This document shows positions 1 to 5,603 of a stretch of 8,462 bases of DNA, one piece after another. Below the pieces are notes generated by a model. The model saw only the letters and a program-made list of their open reading frames with translations, did not search any database and was not told where the DNA came from. The position numbers and the translations under genes are program-made. Source of the DNA: Acidobacteriota bacterium (GTDB lineage Bacteria; Acidobacteriota; Terriglobia; Terriglobales; Acidobacteriaceae). Numbering within the stretch: position 1 is the first letter of the stretch; the number at the start of each line of letters is the position of its first letter. The stretch covers positions 1 through 8,462 of the forward strand of contig JAJYBT010000062.1 in NCBI GenBank assembly GCA_021778875.1, read 5' to 3'.

Positions 1-10
1 TCGGGGAAAA

Positions 11-16
11 CTCCTT
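11..16 (-). promoter_or_regulatory. Strong ribosome binding site of an off-window leftward gene
   Basis: Read on the minus strand this is AAGGAG, a near-perfect Shine-Dalgarno sequence. The ten bases that follow to the window edge contain no complete start codon, but the last base is A, so an ATG could begin at position 1 with nine bases of spacing. With the promoter at 69-97 this suggests a minus-strand gene starting at the window edge. The gene itself is not visible. Confidence 0.45.
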
Positions 17-68
17 GCTTTCAATGCCGCTCTAGGGTGGCGGCTCGCCGGGCAGGCTCCGGTGCTTG

Positions 69-97
69 AGTATAGTGCCTGCGGCAGGGAAGGGCAA
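69..97 (-). promoter_or_regulatory. Candidate sigma70-type promoter, leftward
   Basis: On the minus strand a -35 element TTGCCC (92-97, 4/6 to consensus) is followed after exactly 17 bases by a -10 element TATACT (69-74, 5/6). Transcription would begin near position 62, about 45 bases before the AAGGAG at 11-16. It lies downstream of the SnoaL-like gene, so the off-window gene likely has its own promoter. Short GC stems (CCTG/CAGG and GGGC/GCCC) overlap it, but neither is a convincing terminator. Confidence 0.45.
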
Positions 98-153
98 AAC
101 GCCCAATTCGTTGTACATTGCCGCACCGCTCAAGCAGCACGCCGGCTATCGGG

Positions 154-420
154 TCACTCAATGTCCATCCGCTCGATCAAGCCGTTCCGGATGCGATAGG
201 TATGATGCACGGTGGCGTTGACGAGTACCGTTCCTTCGAGATTGCGAACGATCTGGTGGACCTCAACCACGTAGCGGCCCGTTTCGTCCCGGTTGATTTG
301 CAGCGGCTCCACATGCGGGTCCAGCACGCTCCACTGCTGCGTCCAATATTCCCGCACCGCATCCCTGCCGTGAACGTGCCCGCCCTCCATGCCGTTGGCC
401 CATTCCACGTCGGGATGCAT
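154..420 (-). CDS. SnoaL-like (NTF2-fold) domain protein, intact frame
   Basis: This frame encodes a small SnoaL-like protein of the NTF2 superfamily, an alpha+beta barrel used by polyketide cyclases, isomerases and many proteins of unknown role. The specific substrate cannot be told. Family-like features are HPDVEW near the start, a GRDAVREYW segment (residues 18-26), and alternating beta strands with VVEVHQIVRN and VHHTYRIRNGLIERMDI at the end. The ATG at 420 gives only 88 residues, shorter than the 110-130 typical of the family, and has no well-spaced SD. The same frame stays open upstream and encodes family-like sequence, but has no ATG, GTG or TTG before an in-frame TGA (see 421-514). 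The gene follows hpt directly on the same strand and is probably co-transcribed with it. I am confident of the fold and unsure of the start. Confidence 0.75.
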   Translation of the reverse strand: MHPDVEWANGMEGGHVHGRDAVREYWTQQWSVLDPHVEPLQINRDETGRYVVEVHQIVRNLEGTVLVNATVHHTYRIRNGLIERMDIE

Positions 421-514
421 GCGGGCCAGGACGTCCTCAATCAGGCGTGCATTAAAGTCCCGATATGCCGCGGTGAGAAGTTCGCGCTCGTCCAGTTGCT
501 TGTCCCTCTCTCAT
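421..514 (-). other. Probable frameshifted N-terminus of the SnoaL-like gene
   Basis: An ATG at 514-512 follows the hpt stop codon with no gap, but its frame ends at a TAA after 19 codons. The adjacent frame, continuous with the SnoaL-like ORF, encodes DKQLDERELLTAAYRDFNA and then RLIEDVLAR, which is what a SnoaL-like N-terminal helix looks like. Removing one base from the GGG run (minus strand; 504-506) would join the ATG to this frame, giving a protein that starts MREDKQLDEREL and is about 119 residues long, the usual family size. Sequencing error, a true disruption, or an unusual CTG start are all possible. Confidence 0.55.
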
Positions 515-1066
515 TTACTCCGGGTGGTCCGGCGACATCAGGCAGATGTCAGGCAGGTTCCGGTAGCGCTCGGCATAGTCCATTCCATAGCCAATTACAA
601 ATAGATTCGGGATTGAGAAACCCACATAATCGGCGTCGATCTTCTCAATCCGCCGCGAGGGCTTGTCGAGCAGTGTAGCGATCCGCAGCGTCTTCGGGCG
701 CTGCTGCAGAAAAATCTTGCGCAGGTAGGCGAGCGTGAGCCCGGTGTCCAGAATGTCCTCCACGATCAGCACATTCTTGCCCTCGATCGGCTCATCCAGA
801 TCCTTGATCAGCTTCACCGCGCCCGACGAGCGCTGCCCCTTGCCATAGCTGGAAACGGCCACAAAATCAAACGTCGTATCCACCTGCACCGCCCTTGCCA
901 GGTCGGCAAGGAAGAGCGCCGCGCCCTTCAGCACGCCCACCATCACCAGCTTTTCGCCGTTAAGGTCCCGCGTAATCTGCGCGCCCATCTCTGCCACGCG
1001 CTCAAATATCTGTTGGTGCGTATACAGGACTTCGAGGCCCTGGTAAGTAACGGATGCCATGCGCAT
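515..1066 (-). CDS. hpt: Hypoxanthine phosphoribosyltransferase
   Basis: This cytoplasmic purine-salvage enzyme transfers phosphoribose from PRPP to hypoxanthine and usually guanine, giving IMP or GMP. The type I phosphoribosyltransferase signature is clear: VLIVEDILDTGLT (residues 99-111) is the PRPP-binding loop with its acidic pair, GVLKGA (44-49) is the first PPi-binding loop, SSYG (72-75) belongs to the flexible hood, LLDKPSRR (132-139) carries the base-contacting lysine, and VGFSIPNLFVIGYGMDYAE (148-166) is the typical C-terminal part. The 183 residues match the family length. I chose the first ATG because AGGG sits seven bases upstream; a second ATG two codons later has poorer spacing. 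The SnoaL-like gene follows immediately, and lgt is divergent across a 124-base gap. Confidence 0.97.
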   Translation of the reverse strand: MRMASVTYQGLEVLYTHQQIFERVAEMGAQITRDLNGEKLVMVGVLKGAALFLADLARAVQVDTTFDFVAVSSYGKGQRSSGAVKLIKDLDEPIEGKNVLIVEDILDTGLTLAYLRKIFLQQRPKTLRIATLLDKPSRRIEKIDADYVGFSIPNLFVIGYGMDYAERYRNLPDICLMSPDHPE

Positions 1067-1124
1067 AGTATCCCTGAATTCCCCGTCCCCGCGAAAGAGA
1101 AGCTGTGCAAATCGCGGCCCGATT

Positions 1125-1141
1125 CACCCTGGCGCAGGGTG
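1125..1141. repeat. 17-base dyad in the hpt/lgt divergent intergenic region
   Basis: CACCCTG-GCG-CAGGGTG is a perfect 7-bp inverted repeat around three bases, near the middle of the gap between two divergent genes. It could be a dimeric-repressor operator acting on hpt, lgt or both, or a hairpin in the hpt leader. There is no T run, so it is not a standard terminator. No regulator gene is visible nearby. Confidence 0.4.
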
Positions 1142-1172
1142 CCCGCCGTGCCGTTCCGCTCCGCCGCGCGTC

Positions 1173-1178
1173 TATACT
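1173..1178 (+). promoter_or_regulatory. Candidate -10 element of lgt
   Basis: TATACT (5/6 to consensus) lies 12 bases before the lgt start. No good -35 is present at 16-18 bases upstream. If it is used, the leader would be only a few bases long and would include AGAGG (1184-1188), which sits just two bases from the ATG. The same hexamer is used in the leftward promoter at 69-97. Confidence 0.35.
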
Positions 1179-1190
1179 TGTTAGAGGCAT

Positions 1191-1973
1191 ATGATTCCTT
1201 ACCTCCATTTCTGGCACCTCAATATCCCCACCTTCGGACTCATGCTCTGGCTGGCGGCCGTGGCCGCCGCCTTCCTCATGGACAGAGGCTTCAAGCGCGC
1301 GCAGATTGACGCCGACGCCGTCGGAATGGTCGCCCTCACTGTGGTCGCAGGCATCGTAGGCGCAAAGCTGTGGCATGTCCTTGACACGCCCTCCGAGTTC
1401 CGTGAAATGGGCTGGCGCGTCCTCTGGGATTCCGCCGGCTTCGCCTGGTTTGGCGGGCTTGTCTTCGGCATTTCCGCCCTGCTCATCCAGGGCTGGCAGG
1501 CGCGCATCGGCGCTCTTCGCACGCTTGACCTTGCCGCCCCCTCGGCCGCCGTTGGCTACGCCATCGGGCGCATCGGCTGCCTGCTCTCAGGCGACGGCTG
1601 CTACGGCCTCCCCACCAACCTCCCCTGGGGCATGAGCTTTCCCAACGGCATCGAGCCCACCATCGTCCCCGTGCATCCCACTCCGCTTTATGAATTTGCC
1701 GCCGGCCTGCTCATCGGCGCGTGGCTCTGGATGCGCGGCAACAAGCCCCGGCCCACCGGCTGGATTGTCGGCGAGTACCTCGTCCTCAGCGGAATCGCCC
1801 GCTTCCTCGTCGAGTTCATCCGCCGCAATCCAAAGGTCCTCTGGGGACTCTCCAATGCGCAACTGGCCAGCGCCGGCTCGGTTGTCGTCGGCATAGCGCT
1901 CATCGGGTGGGCCGCCACGCGCAAGGCCTCCGGATCACGCCAGGCATCCATACACGCCGTCAGGCCGGCTTGA
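1191..1973 (+). CDS. lgt: Prolipoprotein diacylglyceryl transferase (Lgt), divergent
   Basis: Lgt is an integral inner-membrane enzyme that moves a diacylglyceryl group from phosphatidylglycerol to the lipobox cysteine of prolipoproteins, the first step of lipoprotein maturation. The protein has 260 residues and about seven hydrophobic segments. Family signatures are GRIG (126-129), YGLPTNLPWGMSFP (138-151), the HPTPLYE block (162-168) and the C-terminal RFLVEFIRR (204-212) with its conserved arginine. Two positions differ from the E. coli type: the signature asparagine after GRIG is Cys130, and the SFHGG block with its histidine reads AWFGG (85-89). From memory such changes occur in an Lgt branch of Acidobacteria and Deltaproteobacteria, so activity is likely but not proven. 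AGAGG precedes the ATG with short spacing. The gene converges on the SprT-like gene. Confidence 0.93.
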   Translation: MIPYLHFWHLNIPTFGLMLWLAAVAAAFLMDRGFKRAQIDADAVGMVALTVVAGIVGAKLWHVLDTPSEFREMGWRVLWDSAGFAWFGGLVFGISALLIQGWQARIGALRTLDLAAPSAAVGYAIGRIGCLLSGDGCYGLPTNLPWGMSFPNGIEPTIVPVHPTPLYEFAAGLLIGAWLWMRGNKPRPTGWIVGEYLVLSGIARFLVEFIRRNPKVLWGLSNAQLASAGSVVVGIALIGWAATRKASGSRQASIHAVRPA

Positions 1974-1994
1974 TTTCCGCTCTCATCGCGCATC

Positions 1995-2010
1995 GGGCCT
2001 TCACCGGCCC
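1995..2010. terminator. Candidate bidirectional hairpin between convergent genes
   Basis: GGGCC-TTCACC-GGCCC forms a perfect 5-bp GC stem with a six-base loop in the 46-base gap between the convergent stops of lgt and the SprT-like gene. There is no T tract on either strand, so a role in termination is inferred from its position only. Confidence 0.3.
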
Positions 2011-2019
2011 ATGCAGCCT

Positions 2020-2724
2020 CTACAGCCGCTTGATAAACGCCAGCGCCTCTTCAAGCCGCGGGAACAGCCGTTCTTCTGCCTTGAATTCACGCGAGTGAAC
2101 GCACCGCCGCAGCCCGCGCATCCTCACCGGATGCTTCAAGTGCAGCATCTCGTGATAAAGCAGGTATTCCACGGCGTACCGCGGACTTGAGGGCCGGTCA
2201 AACACGCGGCTCACCACAATCGTGTTGTGCGCCGCGTCATAGTGGCCCAGTGACCGCTTGGCGTGGCCCTCGCTCCACGTCAGCTCGGGACGCCCCAGCA
2301 GCCCTCCGAAAAACTGCGCGTTCAGCGTGTCAAACACTTCTTCCAGGTTGTAGTAGCGACCTTCCGGGCCAAAAAACCGCTTGCTCCCGCGCAGCGTGCG
2401 GATCAGTTCGGTCTGCCGCGTGACGGCTGCGCTCGACGCAAATCGCTTGAAGCGCATGCTGTGCGTCGCATTGATCGGCTTCTTGTAGAGCTTGGCCAGC
2501 AGAATGTGCGCAATTGCACGCACCACGCTCTCCGGCGCGCCCTCAAGCAGGTCAGACAGGCTCACCAGAATCCTGCCTTCGCGCAATCGAATCGTCGTGT
2601 TCAGCGACGTGAACCGGCGAAAGCGAATCAGAATCGGCGGCATCGGCGCGCGGGGACGAAGCGCCCGATATTCTTCCTGGAAAATAGAAGCGAAATCCAC
2701 GGCTTTCAAAATGGAGAGTAGCAC
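2020..2724 (-). CDS. SprT-like zinc metallopeptidase
   Basis: This 234-residue protein looks like a SprT-like/M48-like zincin. HEMLH (191-195) is the HExxH zinc helix, following the strand-helix unit SLGHYDAAHNTIVVSRVF (158-175), and H210 in VHSREFKAEE is the likely third ligand, as in the HxxxF block of SprT proteins. No signal peptide or membrane segment is seen, so it is probably cytoplasmic. Its substrate is unknown. The N-terminal half carries a segment shaped like the catalytic unit but without the ligands (residues about 46-84), suggesting an internal duplication. The reading frame begins at GTG (2724-2722), just two codons after a stop; no clear SD precedes it, and later GTG or TTG starts are possible. 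It lies 69 bases after the exported 178-residue protein on the same strand and may be co-transcribed with it. Confidence 0.85.
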   Translation of the reverse strand: MLLSILKAVDFASIFQEEYRALRPRAPMPPILIRFRRFTSLNTTIRLREGRILVSLSDLLEGAPESVVRAIAHILLAKLYKKPINATHSMRFKRFASSAAVTRQTELIRTLRGSKRFFGPEGRYYNLEEVFDTLNAQFFGGLLGRPELTWSEGHAKRSLGHYDAAHNTIVVSRVFDRPSSPRYAVEYLLYHEMLHLKHPVRMRGLRRCVHSREFKAEERLFPRLEEALAFIKRL

Positions 2725-2793
2725 AGCCAGCCGGGTTCAAAGCCCAAGCCCGCCCGCGCCGCGCAGGAACCGAATCGAACCGGCCGGAGTCTG

Positions 2794-3330
2794 CTACTTG
2801 GGCTCTGCCCGGTCCTGTCCGCGCTCGTCCTTGTGAATCTTGAAGTAAGCAGTCTGCTCCTCAAGCAGGCGCGAGGCCTGTTCCGCCAGATCCTGCCCGC
2901 TCTCGATCGACTCTTTGCGCGAGAGTTCAAAGCCCGGCTCGCTGGGAATCGCACGCAGCACGCCAAGCCAGTTCTGTGTCGCTTCAGCCAGTGGCTTCAA
3001 TGCCTTGCGCATGTCCGCCTTGCGTTCGGAATATTGGTCCAGATTGGAGCCAAGCTCGTCCATCAGCGTCGTCAAATCCTGCAGCTCGCTGTCCATGCGT
3101 AACACCCGCGCGGCCGACCGCGCTCTCGCCGTCAGCGCCTTGATGCTGTCCACATGCTCGTTCAGGAACTTGGTGTAGAGCTTCACCCGCCCCGCCGGGT
3201 CAATGCCGGCCTCGCGAATCTTCTCCACCTGCGCGTTCGTCAGCGGCTCGCGCTGCTGCTTCTGCCCCCACACCGGAGAAACGCACAGTAGACATGTCAA
3301 AACGATGGCGAAATGGCCTGGGCTCCGCAT
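2794..3330 (-). CDS. Exported helical protein of unknown function (178 residues)
   Basis: I do not recognise a named family. Residues 1-22 form a Sec signal peptide (MRSP, hydrophobic core AIVLTCLLCVSPV, cleavage likely after WG). The mature part is charged and almost entirely helical: LTNAQVEKIREAGIDPAGRVKLY (30-52) is followed by long Arg/Lys/Glu-rich helices with coiled-coil character to about residue 165, and a hydrophilic tail. Cys13 and Cys16 lie inside the signal peptide and do not form a clear lipobox. The start is well supported by GGGGAGG eight bases upstream of the ATG. I recall similar REAG-x-x-P-x-x-R-[IV]-K-LY exported proteins in Acidobacteria, but cannot check this here. Its neighbour at 3442-3900 is also exported and helical, so the two may share a periplasmic role. 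Confidence 0.8.
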   Translation of the reverse strand: MRSPGHFAIVLTCLLCVSPVWGQKQQREPLTNAQVEKIREAGIDPAGRVKLYTKFLNEHVDSIKALTARARSAARVLRMDSELQDLTTLMDELGSNLDQYSERKADMRKALKPLAEATQNWLGVLRAIPSEPGFELSRKESIESGQDLAEQASRLLEEQTAYFKIHKDERGQDRAEPK

Positions 3331-3378
3331 GGCCGGCGCCTCCCCGCGCTCTCATTCAATCACATTGAGTAGACGAGG

Positions 3379-3398
3379 AAAAGCCGCGCCCCGCGCGG
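3379..3398 (-). terminator. Candidate intrinsic terminator after the 152-residue exported protein
   Basis: On the minus strand CCGCGC-GGG-GCGCGG is a perfect 6-bp GC stem (3393-3398 with 3384-3389) followed one base later by TTTT. It lies 44 bases beyond the stop of the upstream gene and 49 bases before the start of the 178-residue gene. The T run is short, so termination may be partial. Confidence 0.5.
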
Positions 3399-3441
3399 AA
3401 TGTCGTCTGGATTGCGTTGGTAAGCCTTGCTGCGGTCCCGC

Positions 3442-3900
3442 CTATTTCCTGAAGACCTGCATCATCGTGTCATTGTCGGCCTGGTTCACCTGCGCCAGCG
3501 TCTGTTCCACCAGCGGGCGGTCCTCATAGCTGCTGGAGTGCAGCATCTCGCGCAGACGGAACGCTGCATGACGAAGCAGAATCTCCGCATTCTTCAGCCG
3601 CTTGTTGTCGTCTGTCAGAGAAACGTGAACCTTGTCCGCAAGCTGCTGAATCTGCTTCAGCATCGCGGTCGATTTCGCCACATCCCCGGCCGCATACTGC
3701 CGCAGGCTGAACTCCGTCATCTGGTGAATCAGCTGGGCATACAGGAAGCACTGCTCCCGCGCAGGCGCATCGCTGATGCGCGCCTCCAGCGCAGCAATGC
3801 TTTGCTGATCCGGCGTCGATTCGTCCGACGCAAGCGCAGCGGCTGGCGCTGCCAGAGCCGCGATGAAAATGAGGGCCGTCAACCGTCCGCTGTGTCGCAT
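3442..3900 (-). CDS. Exported helical protein of unknown function (152 residues)
   Basis: The function is not recognised. A signal peptide is clear: MRHSGR, a hydrophobic alanine-rich core (residues 7-22) and probable cleavage after ALA (24). The mature protein is predicted all-alpha by eye, with helices around 33-43, 46-70, 73-93, 98-121 and 126-150. Notable segments are REQCFLYAQLIHQMTEF (48-64), with the only cysteine at 51, and DDNKRLKNAEILLRHAAFRL (97-116). From memory the REQC-FLY and RLKNAE motifs recur in acidobacterial exported proteins found beside TPR proteins; this is not verified. The start is secure because GGAGG sits six bases before the ATG. A promoter-like sequence lies upstream (3968-3996) and a terminator-like hairpin downstream (3379-3398), so it may be its own transcription unit. 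Confidence 0.82.
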   Translation of the reverse strand: MRHSGRLTALIFIAALAAPAAALASDESTPDQQSIAALEARISDAPAREQCFLYAQLIHQMTEFSLRQYAAGDVAKSTAMLKQIQQLADKVHVSLTDDNKRLKNAEILLRHAAFRLREMLHSSSYEDRPLVEQTLAQVNQADNDTMMQVFRK

Positions 3901-3967
3901 GAGGAGCCTCCGCAGGTGCGGAATCTAAGTGTTTCCCCGGATGGAAACTGCTCTACCTCAGGCCGTG

Positions 3968-3996
3968 ATTATGTGAGTTATCGCGAAAGAGTGCAA
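3968..3996 (-). promoter_or_regulatory. Candidate promoter of the 152-residue exported protein
   Basis: On the minus strand TTGCAC (3991-3996) and CATAAT (3968-3973) are separated by exactly 17 bases. The -10 matches 5/6 of consensus and the -35 only 3/6. The start would fall near 3961, giving a leader of about 60 bases ending in the GGAGG ribosome binding site. It lies in the 191-base gap after the TPR gene, an unusually long gap for an operon. Confidence 0.45.
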
Positions 3997-4091
3997 GGAA
4001 AAATTTCAGACTCCCGGCAGGCCCGGCAGCCTCAGTGTGCATCGCCATGTTTCTTGCGGCATTTCTCAGTCGCTTTTGCACCGTTGCAGGG

Positions 4092-5393
4092 TCACTTCTT
4101 CTTCTCCAGAACCTCCAGCCGCTGTCGCGCCTGCCATTCCTGGTCTGGAAACTTGCCGCCTGCTGCATTCAGAAATTGATGGTAGTAGCTGGCCGCCTGC
4201 AACTTATCTCGTAGCGTATCGTAAGCGGTCGCCCAAAGAAAATAGGTTCCAGGCACCTCCGGCAGATATTTTGACCGCATCGTAAGTGCATGAAGCGTGA
4301 TGGAAGGCTGTCCCACCTTCAGTGCTGCAAACGCAAGCCCGCTCCACGCGTCGCCATTGGTCGGGTCACCCTGCGTCGCTTTGTTGAACGCCGCGTATGC
4401 CTCCGCATACTTCAGTTGGCGAATCAGATTCTGCCCATGCGTCACCAGTAGTCCGGGGTCGTTCGGGTTTGCGGCCAGCAGGCTCGCGTAAAGTTTGTCC
4501 GAGCCCGCCGCATCGCCGGCCTGCGCCAGCACGTCGGCAAGCATGCGCGTAATGGCCAAGTCGTCCGGATGTGCGGCGTGCAGCTTCTCGAGCAGGGGCA
4601 GCGCCTCCGCCTTGTCCTGCGCGGCCAGCACGGTCGCCAGTTGCGCGGTCAGCGCCGGGTCGTCCGGCGCCTGCGCCAGCGCCGCGCGCAGCAGCGTCTC
4701 CGCCTCCCCATACTCCTTGCGGACAATCAGCAGATGCGCCAGCCCGGCATTGGCCTCTTTCGATTTGGGATTCTTTGCCAGCACACGCCTATAGGCAGCC
4801 TCGGCGGCAGCCGCCTGCCCCGATTTCTCCGCCAGCGCTGCCGCAAGCAGCGTGTCGCTCTCCGTCTCGGGAGAGATATTCAGCGCTTCGATCAGCTCAT
4901 TCGAGGCAGCGGCGGGGTCATTGTCGCGGTCAATCTCCGCCAGCGCGCGCCATGCCCGCGCCTTCATCGCCGGGCCGGCGTCGCCCGGGTCCAGCGTCGT
5001 GGCCGCCAGCAGCTCCGTTCGCGCCTCCGGCAGCTTGCTCTGTCGCGCCAGCAGCAGCCCCAGCATGATCCGTGACTCAAACGACTTCGGGTTTGCCGCA
5101 ACCGCCCGCCGGTAGAGCCCTGCCGCGTCGTCCAGCCGGCTCTGCGCGTCCGCCACGTACCCGGCGTCAAACAGCGCCCGCGCATCCGTCGGATGGACCG
5201 CAAGCCACGCATCCAGCCTGGCTTCCGCCGTCTTCCAGTCGGACTTGACAATGGCCGCCTCGGCCTCCGCCACCTGTGCGGAAACAGGATGCGCTTCACC
5301 CGGAGCCGTCTGCAGCGGCGGCTTTTGCGCAGGGGCCTGGGCAAAACCCGCAGCCGATGCAAACAACAGAACAAAAAACACGCTACAACGCAC
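4092..5393 (-). CDS. Exported tetratricopeptide repeat protein
   Basis: This is a protein of about 433 residues with an N-terminal signal peptide (core VFFVLLFASAAGF, cleavage near AQA) and a run of about ten or eleven TPR units filling residues 40-420. Typical TPR spacing is seen in A-x-x-x-G-x-x-x-A-x-x-x-x-x-x-A repeats such as LDDAAGLYRRAVAANPKS and YGEAETLLRAALAQAPDDP. No catalytic domain is visible, so it is most likely a periplasmic or outer-membrane-associated scaffold. The frame also allows a TTG start at 5405, but I prefer the GTG at 5393 because GAGG lies six bases upstream and the resulting signal peptide (MRCSVFFVLL) is complete. The next genes on the strand encode small exported helical proteins, possible partners. 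The last segment (386-420) has Tyr/Phe-rich TPR-like helices that could be a binding surface. Confidence 0.9.
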   Translation of the reverse strand: MRCSVFFVLLFASAAGFAQAPAQKPPLQTAPGEAHPVSAQVAEAEAAIVKSDWKTAEARLDAWLAVHPTDARALFDAGYVADAQSRLDDAAGLYRRAVAANPKSFESRIMLGLLLARQSKLPEARTELLAATTLDPGDAGPAMKARAWRALAEIDRDNDPAAASNELIEALNISPETESDTLLAAALAEKSGQAAAAEAAYRRVLAKNPKSKEANAGLAHLLIVRKEYGEAETLLRAALAQAPDDPALTAQLATVLAAQDKAEALPLLEKLHAAHPDDLAITRMLADVLAQAGDAAGSDKLYASLLAANPNDPGLLVTHGQNLIRQLKYAEAYAAFNKATQGDPTNGDAWSGLAFAALKVGQPSITLHALTMRSKYLPEVPGTYFLWATAYDTLRDKLQAASYYHQFLNAAGGKFPDQEWQARQRLEVLEKKK

Positions 5394-5460
5394 GAGATAC
5401 CTCAAACACCAGTTTAATGCCTCTCATCCTTGCCGGAACGGCGGGTGGGTAGTGGGTCTG

Positions 5461-5484
5461 TTTGAAGGGTACACGGCCTTCAAA
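5461..5484. repeat. 8-bp perfect inverted repeat (hairpin 1)
   Basis: TTTGAAGG (5461-5468) and CCTTCAAA (5477-5484) are exact reverse complements around an eight-base loop. It lies just outside the 12-bp inverted repeat, in the untranslated leader of the leftward TPR gene, so it could fold in that mRNA. Confidence 0.6.
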
Positions 5485-5491
5485 CACTGCG

Positions 5492-5539
5492 GAAAAACTC
5501 GCCGCCGGCAAAGTCCTGAAAAACTCGCCACTGGCAAAG
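5492..5539. repeat. Tandem direct repeat, 22 of 26 bases per unit
   Basis: GAAAAACTCGCCGCCGGCAA (5492-5511) and GAAAAACTCGCCACTGGCAA (5518-5537), each followed by AG, match at all but two positions with a 26-base period. The first copy overlaps the left 12-bp terminal inverted repeat, so the duplication includes the terminal AAAAAC. Confidence 0.65.
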
Positions 5540-5550
5540 CCTTGTGTCAG

Positions 5551-5570
5551 GGCACGAGTTTACTCGTGCC
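5551..5570. repeat. 8-bp perfect hairpin with TTTA loop (hairpin 2)
   Basis: GGCACGAG (5551-5558), TTTA, CTCGTGCC (5563-5570) is a compact perfect stem-loop, typical in size of REP-type palindromes. From memory, comparable GGCACG...CGTGCC palindromes are frequent between genes in Acidobacteriaceae. Confidence 0.65.
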
Positions 5571-5576
5571 GTAAGT

Positions 5577-5603
5577 GGCCTGAATCAGCCTGGCCTTCAG
5601 GCC
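5577..5603. repeat. 8-bp perfect inverted repeat (hairpin 3)
   Basis: GGCCTGAA (5577-5584) and TTCAGGCC (5596-5603) are exact reverse complements around 11 bases, beginning six bases after hairpin 2. CAGGGC (5548-5553) and GCCCTG (5601-5606) also pair, so hairpins 2 and 3 can be enclosed in a larger fold. Confidence 0.6.

Noticed and set aside
91..104. GGGC-AAAAC-GCCC stem considered as a terminator for the SnoaL-like gene
   Set aside because: The stem has only four base pairs and no T tract, and it overlaps a better-supported leftward promoter.
1002..1376. 124-residue minus-strand reading frame across the hpt/lgt gap
   Set aside because: It overlaps the start of hpt in another frame and is antisense to lgt; both of those are clearly real genes.
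4012..4036. GC-rich repeats followed by ATTTTT on the minus strand after the TPR gene, considered as a terminator
   Set aside because: The GCCGGG copies are direct rather than inverted, the only stem is a 4-bp self-complementary CCGG, and the T run is too far away.
4569..5075. Plus-strand frames of about 165 residues opposite the TPR gene
   Set aside because: They are Arg/Gln- or Pro/Ala-rich antisense shadows of the TPR repeats, and their repetitive look comes from the TPR periodicity.
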